64,000 nt of DNA from Streptomyces katrae (GTDB lineage Bacteria > Actinomycetota > Actinomycetes > Streptomycetales > Streptomycetaceae). Positions 52,819 through 60,197 of this stretch are shown here, in pieces (position 1 is the stretch's first letter; every line of letters begins with the position of its first letter). Location: assembly GCF_002028425.1 (NCBI RefSeq), contig NZ_CP020042.1, positions 7,415,560 to 7,479,559 on the forward strand, in the 5' to 3' direction. The notes under the pieces were generated by a model. That model had not been told where the DNA came from and made no database searches. It saw only the letters and a program-made list of their open reading frames with translations. A program made the translations under genes and the position numbers.

Positions 52819-55395
52819 ATGGCAGTCGAGGCATCCACCGGCAGAGAGTTCTGGCACGACGTCCTAGCCGCGGGCAGCGGCACCGGCAGTGGCCGCACGT
52901 CCCTTCCACGCTGGACCCGCAGGCCGGTCGCGGGCGTGGCGGAGTACGAGGCCCGCCTCCCCGAAGGCCTGGCGGTGGCACTGCGCCGCCTGGCGGACGA
53001 CCTGGCCGTTCCGCTGGACCACGTGCTGCTCACCGCGCACGCGAAGGTGCTGGCCGCACTCAGCGGCGAACAGGAGGTGACCACGGGGTACGTCACATCC
53101 GCCGACGGCCGGCCGCTGCCGTGCAGGCTGACGGCAGGGCCCGGCTCGTGGCGGACGCTGCTGCTGCACGGTCACCACGCCGTCGAGCGGCTACTGGCCG
53201 AGCAGGAATTCCCCGTCGACGACCTCCGGCGCGAACTCGACCTGACCGGCGCACCCTTCGAGACCGTCCTCGATCCCACCGGCATCGACGGCGGCCGCCT
53301 CGCCGTCGACGGAGAGCAGACCGGGGACGGCGCCACACCGGCCGCGGACACGGTGCTGTGGCTGGGCGTCGACGGCCACCACGACACCGGACGGCCGACG
53401 CTCCGGCTGCGCTACCGGACCGACGTCCTCGACGCGGGCTGTGCCGCCCGGATCGCCGGATACCACCTCACCGTGCTCACCCTGATGGCCGCCGACCCGG
53501 ATGCCGACCACACGGGTCGGAGCATACTGTCGGCCGAAGAGCTCCGCTTCCAGCTCCGTGGCCTGGCCGGGCCGCGCCGAGCACTGCCGCCGCACCGGGC
53601 GCACGAGCTGTTCGAGCAGCGCGTACGGCAGCACCCGAATGCCGTCGCAGCCCAGCACGGCGACCGGAAGCTGACCTACCAGGAGCTCAACGTCCGCGCC
53701 AACCAGCTGGCCCATGCCCTGCGCGCCCAGGGACTGCGGCGTGAAGGCGTCGTCGCGGTCGCCATGGAGAGGACGCTGGACTGGCCGGCCGCCGTCCTGG
53801 CCGTCCTCAAGGCCGGCGGTGCGTACCTGCCCGTCGAGCCGCACCTGCCGGCCGAACGGATCAAGGCGATGCTGGCCCGTGCCGGATGCGGGCTGGTGCT
53901 GACGCAGCAGGCCCCCCAGGGCGCCCCCACCACCCTCCAGCAGGCCCTGGTGGCCGTCCGGCCCGAGGTCCGCACGCTGATCGTCGACACCGCCTACGAC
54001 CAGGGGTATCCCGGGACCGATCCCGGTGTGGCGGTCGAGCCGGACCAACTGGCCTACATCTACTTCACGTCCGGCTCGACGGGCGAGCCCAAGGGCGCGA
54101 TGTGCGAGCACCAGGGCATGCTCAACCACCTCTACGCCAAGATCGACGACCTTGAGATCGGCCAAGGGCAGGTGGTCGCCCAGACCGCGCCCCAGTGCTT
54201 CGACATCTCGCTGTGGCAGCTGCTCGCGCCGCTCCTGGCCGGGGGGCGGACCCTGCTGATCGAGCAGGAGGCGATCCTCGACGTCTCACGCTTCCTCGAC
54301 ACCGTCGTCCGCGGCCGGGTGGGTGTGCTGCAAGTCGTCCCGTCCTACCTGGACGTCGTCGTGTCCCATCTCGAACAGCACCCCCGGACGCTGCCGGACC
54401 TGCGGTACGTGTCGGTCACGGGTGAGGAGCTGAAGAGGGAACTCGCCCAGCGCTGGTTCACCGCCCAGCCCCACATCAAGCTCGTCAACGCCTACGGCCT
54501 GACCGAGACCAGCGACGACACCAACCATGAGGTCATGGACCGCACGCCGGACGGCGACCGGGTCCCACTCGGCCGCCCCGTCAACAACGTGCACCTCTAC
54601 GTCGTCGACGAGCGCCTCGACCCGGTGCCCCTCGGCGCGCCCGGCCTGATCGCCTTCTCCGGGGTCTGCGTCGGCCGCGGCTACGTCAACGACCCCGAGC
54701 GCACCCGGCCGACCTACCTCGTGGACCCCCACCGCGGGGGCGAGCGCCTGTACCTCGGCGGCGACGTCGGCCGCTGGCGACCGGACGGCAAGCTGGAATT
54801 CCTCGGCCGCCACGACAACCAGGTCAAGCTCCGCGGATTCCGCATCGAGACCGGAGAGATCGAGAACATCCTGCTGCGAGCGCCCGGGGTGCGCGCCAGC
54901 GCCGTGGTCGTCACCGAACGGCCCGACCGCAGCGCCCACCTGGTGGCGTTCTACACCGCCCCGCACCCGATCGACACGGGCGTCCTGCTGGACCACCTGG
55001 GAACGTCCCTGCCCGGGTACATGGTCCCCTCGGCCGTCCACTGGCAGGAAAGCCTCCCTCTCACGGCCAACAGCAAGATCGACCGGACGGCCCTGTCGGC
55101 CCTGGCCGCACGACTGCACACGGCCGAGCACGACGTCCAGGCTCCGGAAACACCCTGCGAACGCCGTCTCGCGACCGCCTGGGCGAGCGTGCTCGGCATC
55201 GCCCGACACCGGATCGGCCGCCGCGACAACTTCTTCGACCTGGGCGGGACCTCCCTGTCGGCGGTCAGACTCGCCGTCGCCCTGGACCGCGCGGTGTCCC
55301 CGGCGGACGTCGCCCGCCACCCCGTCCTGGCCGAACTGGCCCGGTTCCTCGACGCCGTACCCGACCGGAGCCCCGCCCAGCCGGCCTCCCCCTGA
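52819..55395 (+). CDS. NRPS: partial C / adenylation (Dap?) / thiolation
   Basis: An 858-residue NRPS. Residues 1-235 resemble only the C-terminal half of a condensation domain (FWHDVLAAG, LPEGLAVALRRLADDLAVPL, TLRLRYRTDVLDAGCAARIA); the HHxxxDG catalytic half is absent. The A domain has A3 YIYFTSGSTGEPKG near 415, A5 NAYGLTETSDDTNHEV, A7/A8 LYLGGDVGRWRPDG and RGFRIETGEIE, and A10 LTANSKIDRTAL. The specificity pocket starts Asp-Ile (FDISLWQL), and the SDDTN region agrees with a polar or basic side chain. The T domain is FFDLGGTSLSAVRL with Ser812. It likely loads L-Dap and hands it to the Pls-like protein. ATG after ACAGGAGAG. Confidence 0.85.
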   Translation: MAVEASTGREFWHDVLAAGSGTGSGRTSLPRWTRRPVAGVAEYEARLPEGLAVALRRLADDLAVPLDHVLLTAHAKVLAALSGEQEVTTGYVTSADGRPLPCRLTAGPGSWRTLLLHGHHAVERLLAEQEFPVDDLRRELDLTGAPFETVLDPTGIDGGRLAVDGEQTGDGATPAADTVLWLGVDGHHDTGRPTLRLRYRTDVLDAGCAARIAGYHLTVLTLMAADPDADHTGRSILSAEELRFQLRGLAGPRRALPPHRAHELFEQRVRQHPNAVAAQHGDRKLTYQELNVRANQLAHALRAQGLRREGVVAVAMERTLDWPAAVLAVLKAGGAYLPVEPHLPAERIKAMLARAGCGLVLTQQAPQGAPTTLQQALVAVRPEVRTLIVDTAYDQGYPGTDPGVAVEPDQLAYIYFTSGSTGEPKGAMCEHQGMLNHLYAKIDDLEIGQGQVVAQTAPQCFDISLWQLLAPLLAGGRTLLIEQEAILDVSRFLDTVVRGRVGVLQVVPSYLDVVVSHLEQHPRTLPDLRYVSVTGEELKRELAQRWFTAQPHIKLVNAYGLTETSDDTNHEVMDRTPDGDRVPLGRPVNNVHLYVVDERLDPVPLGAPGLIAFSGVCVGRGYVNDPERTRPTYLVDPHRGGERLYLGGDVGRWRPDGKLEFLGRHDNQVKLRGFRIETGEIENILLRAPGVRASAVVVTERPDRSAHLVAFYTAPHPIDTGVLLDHLGTSLPGYMVPSAVHWQESLPLTANSKIDRTALSALAARLHTAEHDVQAPETPCERRLATAWASVLGIARHRIGRRDNFFDLGGTSLSAVRLAVALDRAVSPADVARHPVLAELARFLDAVPDRSPAQPASP

Positions 55396-55436
55396 TCGCG
55401 GGCCTCCTCCGCGACAGCACCGAAAGGACGAAGTCC

Positions 55437-56477
55437 ATGTCATTCACCCGCTCCGTCAACCGCTCCGTGCCCGCCGCCGCGCCCCTGCCCCCGGTGGAGC
55501 TGCACCCGGACAGGCCCCCGGTCCTGCACGTCCCCGCCCCGGCCGACCCCACGGCCTGGGCGGCCGAACACCGCCGCGCACTGCTGGGCCTCGCCGCCGA
55601 ACACGGCGCCGTACTCGTCCGCGGGCTCGGCCTGCGCGACACCGGGCAGGCCGCTGCGGTCTTCGCCCGGCTGGCCCCCGCCCTGATGACCGACACCGAA
55701 GCCTTCGCCCCCCGTCAGGTCCTCGCCCCCGGGGTGTACTCCTCCACGGCGTGGCCCGCCAACCAGCCCATGTGCATGCACCACGAACTCAGTTATGTCC
55801 ACAGACCTCCCGGCCTGCTCCTGCTGGGCTGCCTGACGGCACCCACCACAGGCGGAGCCACCGCCCTCGCGGATGCGGCGGCCGTCGTGGACGCACTGCC
55901 GGCGGAGCTCGTACGGCGCTTCGAACGGGAAGGCTGGCTGCTCACCCGCAGCTACAACGACGACATCGGCGCCAGCTGGACCGAGGCGTTCGGCACCGAC
56001 GACCGGGCCGCCGTCGAGAACTACTGCCGCGCCAACGCCATCGAGTTCGACTGGCAGGACGACGGCGGTCTGCGCACCCGCCAGCACCGTGCCGCAGTGG
56101 TGCGCCACCCGGCCACCGGCCGGCGCTGCTGGTTCAACCAGATCGCGTTCTTCAACGAGTGGACGCTGGAGTGCGACGTACGGGAGTACCTCCTCGACGT
56201 CTACGGCCCCGGAGCCCTGCCGTTCAACACCGCCTTCCCAAACGGCGACCCGATCGGCGAGGACGTGGTCCAGCTGATCAACACGGCCTACGCCGAGCAC
56301 ACCGTCCGTGAGCCCTGGCAGTCCGGCGACCTGATGCTCATCGACAACATCCGCACCGCCCACAGCCGGGAAGCGTTCGAGCCACCGCGCGACGTCCTGG
56401 TCGCCATGGCCGAACCCCTGCCCCCGGCCCCGTTCCCGGCCACCCCCACCGCGTCCCCCGACAGGAGCACCCGATGA
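55437..56477 (+). CDS. Fe(II)/2-oxoglutarate-dependent TauD-like oxygenase
   Basis: A 346-residue TauD/SyrP-like dioxygenase. The metal triad is His115-x-Glu117 (CMHHELSYVHRP) and His309 (IRTAHSREAFEPPRD); Glu in place of Asp is normal for the clavaminate/SyrP side of the family. LMTDTEAFAPRQV and TSRQHRAAVVRHP-like parts complete the fold. It probably hydroxylates an amino acid while tethered to a T domain, or the polymer. Its stop overlaps the next start (ATGA), showing coupling to sbnB. AAAGGACG lies upstream of the ATG. Confidence 0.8.
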   Translation: MSFTRSVNRSVPAAAPLPPVELHPDRPPVLHVPAPADPTAWAAEHRRALLGLAAEHGAVLVRGLGLRDTGQAAAVFARLAPALMTDTEAFAPRQVLAPGVYSSTAWPANQPMCMHHELSYVHRPPGLLLLGCLTAPTTGGATALADAAAVVDALPAELVRRFEREGWLLTRSYNDDIGASWTEAFGTDDRAAVENYCRANAIEFDWQDDGGLRTRQHRAAVVRHPATGRRCWFNQIAFFNEWTLECDVREYLLDVYGPGALPFNTAFPNGDPIGEDVVQLINTAYAEHTVREPWQSGDLMLIDNIRTAHSREAFEPPRDVLVAMAEPLPPAPFPATPTASPDRSTR

Positions 56478-57499
56478 CCACGCCCGCGTTCGCCGTGATC
56501 CCCGGAGCCCAGGTCCAGCACATCCTCCAGGGACAGCAACGCCTGATCATGGACCTGATCGAGACCACCTACCACCTGCACTCCGTCGGGGAGTCGGTGA
56601 ACCCGCCGTCGTACTTCCTGCGCTTCCCGGACCGCCCGACCGCCCGCATCATCGCGTTGCCCGCGTCGATCGGCGGACGGGCACGGGTGGACGGCCTCAA
56701 GTGGATCTCCAGCTTCCCCGACAACGTGCAGGCCGGCCTCCCCAGGGCCTCGGCCGTGCTGATCCTGAACGACCACGACACCGGTTACCCGTTCGCCTGC
56801 CTGGAGAGCTCCATCATCAGCGCCACCCGCACGGCCGCGATGGCCGCGTCGGCGGCCCACACGCTCAGCCGGGCCCGCGGGACGCGTCCGACCCGCGTCG
56901 GATTCCTCGGAACAGGACTCATCGCCCGCTACATCCACACGTTCCTGACCGCGACGGGCTGGTCCTTCGAGGAGATCGGGGTGCACGACATCAGCGCCGA
57001 CAGCGCGGCCGGCTTCCACAGCTACCTGCGAGCCGCCGACACGGCCACCGAGCTCACCGTGCACGACAGCCCCGAGCAGCTGATCCGCTCCAGCGACCTG
57101 CTCGTCCTCGCCACCGTCGCCGACCGGCCACACGTCACCGACCCGGCATGGTTCGACCACAACCCCCTGGTCCTGCACGTGTCACTGCGCGACCTCGCCC
57201 CCGAAATCCTGCTCGCCTCGACCAACGTCGTCGACGACGTCGAGCACTGCCTCAAGGCCGACACCTCGCCCCACCTTGCCGAACAGCTCACCGGGAACCG
57301 TGACTTCCTCACGGGCACGCTGCACGACGTGACGACCGGCCGCGCGACACTGCCCCGAGGCCGGCCGGTGGTGTTCTCCCCCTTCGGCCTGGGCGTGCTC
57401 GACCTGGCCGTCGGCAGACACGTCTACGACGAGGCCGCCCGTACCGGGCAACTGCACGTCATCGACGACTTCTTCCACGAACTGCGCCGATACGGCTGA
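56474..57499 (+). CDS. sbnB: SbnB-like L-Dap synthase
   Basis: A 341-residue member of the ornithine cyclodeaminase/mu-crystallin family that matches SbnB. The opening VIPGAQVQHILQGQQRLIMD with LIETTYHLHSVGESVNPPSY is characteristic; the NAD-binding GFLGTGLIARYIHTFL lies near residues 142-156; DLAPEILLASTNVVDDVEHC follows. SbnB oxidatively hydrolyses the SbnA product to L-Dap, 2-oxoglutarate and NADH. It completes the Dap pathway with sbnA and overlaps the oxygenase gene by 4 bp. Confidence 0.88.
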   Translation: MTTPAFAVIPGAQVQHILQGQQRLIMDLIETTYHLHSVGESVNPPSYFLRFPDRPTARIIALPASIGGRARVDGLKWISSFPDNVQAGLPRASAVLILNDHDTGYPFACLESSIISATRTAAMAASAAHTLSRARGTRPTRVGFLGTGLIARYIHTFLTATGWSFEEIGVHDISADSAAGFHSYLRAADTATELTVHDSPEQLIRSSDLLVLATVADRPHVTDPAWFDHNPLVLHVSLRDLAPEILLASTNVVDDVEHCLKADTSPHLAEQLTGNRDFLTGTLHDVTTGRATLPRGRPVVFSPFGLGVLDLAVGRHVYDEAARTGQLHVIDDFFHELRRYG

Positions 57500-57554
57500 G
57501 CACCTCGTGCCGAGGCACTCGGCCTCGCCGAAGCCCGGACCGCGACCGGGCGCC

Positions 57555-57581
57555 GGCCGTTCCAGATTTTCTGGAACGGCC
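57555..57581 (+). terminator. Rho-independent terminator of the Dap operon
   Basis: GGCCGTTCCAGA, a TTT loop, and TCTGGAACGGCC form a perfect 12-bp stem 55 bases after the sbnB stop, followed by TT. It ends the rightward operon. Confidence 0.85.
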
Positions 57582-57678
57582 TTCGATGCCCGCACCGTTG
57601 CGGGCGGGGCCCGCCCGGACCCGGGACCGTACACAGGAGAGACCGGTGGGGGATTTTCTCAGTTTCGTGAGTTCTGAC

Positions 57679-58068
57679 CTATCGGCTGGCCAGGGCCGGT
57701 TGTGTGGGGCGGGTGGACGAGGAGGTACAGCCTTCGGTCGCCGAGGGTTCGGGTGGAGCGTTGCCCGCGGTCCGGCTGTAGCCGATGCCTCGGGGCCAGT
57801 CCATGGCCCCGTACTGCGTCGGGGACAGGGGGCAGTGCGAACCGCCGTCTCCAAGTCCTTGAGCCGGCACCGATCCGTCCGGACGCTGCGAAGTCCGATC
57901 CTGCCCCATGTGGTCATCGCCTCCGGCACCCCTTGCCGGTACGGACTGTTCCAGCGCAGTGGAGTCTGACCAGCCGAAGTCGGGCTCGGCTGCCTGAGCC
58001 GAAGGCGCCGGCGCGATGCTCACGCATATCGCGGTCAGGGCCGCCGCGATGCCGCTTCGGATTCTCAT
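57679..58068 (-). CDS. Small secreted protein
   Basis: A 129-residue protein with signal peptide ALTAICVSIAPAPSAQAA and mature start AEPDFGWSDSTALEQS. The rest is polar, Pro/Gly/Ser-rich, with SHCPLSPTQYGAMDWPRGIG and two cysteines. No family recognised. GAGAG precedes the ATG. It points towards the Dap operon terminator. Confidence 0.55.
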   Translation of the reverse strand: MRIRSGIAAALTAICVSIAPAPSAQAAEPDFGWSDSTALEQSVPARGAGGDDHMGQDRTSQRPDGSVPAQGLGDGGSHCPLSPTQYGAMDWPRGIGYSRTAGNAPPEPSATEGCTSSSTRPTQPALASR

Positions 58069-59089
58069 CAGGGGACTCTCTCTCGCCCGGCGGATGCCGG
58101 AGCCGTGCTGTGCGTGTGCCTTAGCCAACCGGCGGCAGCGTGCGCAGACCATGCAGTTCCACCCGCAAAACTCAGACCGGACCACTTTTGCGGGCCCCAC
58201 CCCGCCGTCCTCCACCCTCCGTGCCGCCGTCGGGCTGAGGGCCCCGGCGGCGTGTGGTGGAAGCGGGCGCGGCGGTGTGCCGCCCGCGTCGGCCAGGACG
58301 TGCCCGAGAAACCGCGTGCGGGAGCCGGCGACCAAGACAGGCCGGCTCAGCACGCACACGTCCGGGGGCGGCGGGCCGGGGAACGGGCTGCCCAGGGTGG
58401 GTGGGTCCGCTGTCCGGCGTGCTCTGGGCGCGGTGTCAGCGGGCCGCCTCGCCTTCGGGGTAGTGCCGGAGTCCGCCGAGGTTCGCGCGCACGCGAACCG
58501 GTGGGCCCTCGGCGGGTGGGCGCGGCCCGCAGGGTGCCGCCCGCCTTGCCGAGCCGGGTCTGCTGCTCGGTGTTGAGCGGCGGAAGTCGCGGTGTCGGGT
58601 GGCGAGCCGGCGGCCGATGCCGGCCGCACCGGACCGACGTTCACGATCCGGCCTCCCCCGGGCGACCGGAACGTGGTGCACCACTTCGGCAAATCTTCAC
58701 ACCTGCCACCGGAGGGGCGCCCCTTCCCGCGCCGCACCGCGGTATGACCGTAATGCCCCAGGTGTTTGATGGCCGTGTGCCCCTTTATGTCGGGTGAGCG
58801 CCATGGGCCTCGCATATTCGTTACTCGATCTTGTGAAGGCGTTGCGATGATCCGGCGAATGAATGGGGAGGCCCTTCGCCCGAGTTCACGCCCCGGGGCG
58901 CGGCGAGCGTCAACACGGTTGGCATGACCACTCGTTCGCGTGCTTACATCTGCCCACCGCCGGCGGTTCTCGGAAACCCTGCCCGGGTTCGGCCCGGGCC
59001 GGGCTGCCGCGGCGGAAATGCCCGTGGCCGTTTTCCCCTTTCAGTCACGGCAATTGACGAATTCTCATACGAAGGAAAGGTGCGCAACC
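58069..59089. other. Long gene-free region before the NHLP operon
   Basis: About 1 kb with no supported gene. Overlapping open frames on both strands are Arg/Pro/Gly-rich with no motifs. A small GGTTCGCG/CGCGAACC hairpin occurs near 58480-58500. The region just before 59090 contains GAAGGAAAGG, the ribosome site of the precursor. Confidence 0.35.
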
Positions 59090-59308
59090 ATGCGTAACGA
59101 CATCGAGACCCGCGAGATCGACGACACCGAACTGGACGCCGTCGCCGGCGGTGTGGCGATTTCCGGTGGCCTCGCCGGCGCCGTCCTCGGCGACGTCCAG
59201 ACCGTGCTGGGCGCCGTGACCTCCCTGGACACCGTCCATGCCGCCACGGCCCTGCCCGGTGCGGTCACCGGCATCGCCGGCGTGCAGGTCGGCGTCGCCG
59301 GTCTCTGA
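59090..59308 (+). CDS. Double-glycine bacteriocin precursor, cysteine-free
   Basis: A 72-residue peptide. The leader MRNDIETREIDDTELDAVAG-G ends in a classic ELxxVxGG cleavage site (Gly20-Gly21). The core (51 residues, VAISGGLAGAVLGDVQTVLG onwards) is Gly/Ala/Val-rich and very hydrophobic, with no Cys, no Lys and no Arg. It cannot form lanthionines. It is followed by a strong hairpin and the NHLP-type secretion genes, so it is very probably their substrate. GAAGGAAAGG precedes the ATG. It may act unmodified, or be modified by genes beyond the window. Confidence 0.8.
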   Translation: MRNDIETREIDDTELDAVAGGVAISGGLAGAVLGDVQTVLGAVTSLDTVHAATALPGAVTGIAGVQVGVAGL

Positions 59309-59325
59309 GTACGGCCGGTTGTCGC

Positions 59326-59363
59326 CCGTGAACCCCGGAACGCAGCCGTTCCGGGGTTCACGG
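59326..59363 (+). terminator. Attenuator-like hairpin after the precursor
   Basis: CCGTGAACCCCGGAACG (59326-59342), a 4-nt loop and CGTTCCGGGGTTCACGG (59347-59363) pair perfectly over 17 bp. It lies 17 bases after the precursor stop and 27 bases before the next start. It can partly stop transcription so that more precursor than exporter is made, and may stabilise the precursor mRNA. Confidence 0.75.
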
Positions 59364-59390
59364 CGGCTCACGCAGTCGAAGGAATACCCC

Positions 59391-60197
59391 GTGCAGTTCC
59401 GCCAAAAGGCGCTTTCCAAGCTGCAATCGCCCGAAGAACTCGATCTGCCCGTACGATTCGCGCGCCCGCAGGGCCGGCTCGTGCTGGCGGTCACCGTGGT
59501 CGTCATGGCCGCCGCGAGCATCTGGGCATGCACCGGATCCGTGTCCGCGAAGTTGAGCGCACCCGGAATCCTCACTCACCCCGAGGGCAGTTACCTGTTG
59601 CAAAGCCCGTATGCGGGACAGGTCACCGAGGCCCTGGCCAAAGAGGGCCAGTTGCTGGCCCCCGGCGCGCCCCTGGTCCGGGTCGCGACGGACCGCGGCG
59701 AGCAGGTCGTACGCCTGGTGGCCGGCGGGCGGGTGACGACGCTGGTCGCCAAGACCGGTTCGGTCCTGACGACCGGCGCGGACGTCGCGACCGTGGAACG
59801 CGTGAAGAACCCCGCCGAGCCGCTGACCGCCCTGCTCTACGTATCCGGCCCGAGCAGCGCGGCCATCCCCGTGGGCGCCCCGGTCGACCTCACCGTCCAG
59901 TCCGTCCCCCAGCCCCGGTACGGGGTGCTGCGCGGCCGCGTCCAGGCGGTAGGCCGGGCGCCCCAGACGGCGGCGCAGATCGGTGGCTTCCTCGGTGACA
60001 GCCGGCTTGCCGCACAGTTCACCCGGCAGGGCAATCCGGTCGCCGTGGTCGTGCGGCTCGAGCGCTCGTCCGCGACCGCGTCCGGCTACCGCTGGTCCTC
60101 CCAGGACGGTCCCCCCTACCCGGTCGACTCCGCGACGCCGGTCACCGGAGCCGTCCACCTCGCCGTGCAGCGGCCCATCGACTGGCTGCTGCCGTGA
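59391..60197 (+). CDS. NHLP-type bacteriocin secretion protein (HlyD-like)
   Basis: A 268-residue membrane-fusion-like protein. A short cytosolic end (VQFRQKALSKLQSPEELDLP) is followed by one membrane helix (LVLAVTVVVMAAASIWACTG) and a lipoyl-type beta domain (SYLLQSPYAGQVTEALAKEG, VVRLVAGGRVTTLVAKTGSV, IPVGAPVDLTVQS). It matches the accessory secretion protein of NHLP bacteriocin systems. GTG start with AAGGA upstream. It overlaps the next gene by 4 bp, so the exporter parts are made together. Confidence 0.8.
   Translation: MQFRQKALSKLQSPEELDLPVRFARPQGRLVLAVTVVVMAAASIWACTGSVSAKLSAPGILTHPEGSYLLQSPYAGQVTEALAKEGQLLAPGAPLVRVATDRGEQVVRLVAGGRVTTLVAKTGSVLTTGADVATVERVKNPAEPLTALLYVSGPSSAAIPVGAPVDLTVQSVPQPRYGVLRGRVQAVGRAPQTAAQIGGFLGDSRLAAQFTRQGNPVAVVVRLERSSATASGYRWSSQDGPPYPVDSATPVTGAVHLAVQRPIDWLLP

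Noticed and set aside
58069..59089. Possible genes in overlapping frames before the NHLP operon
   Set aside because: No start with ribosome site, no motifs, and Arg/Pro-rich composition in every frame.
59090..59308. Lanthipeptide precursor
   Set aside because: Double-glycine leaders of this kind are often labelled lanthipeptide, but the peptide has no cysteine and no lanthionine synthetase gene is in the window.
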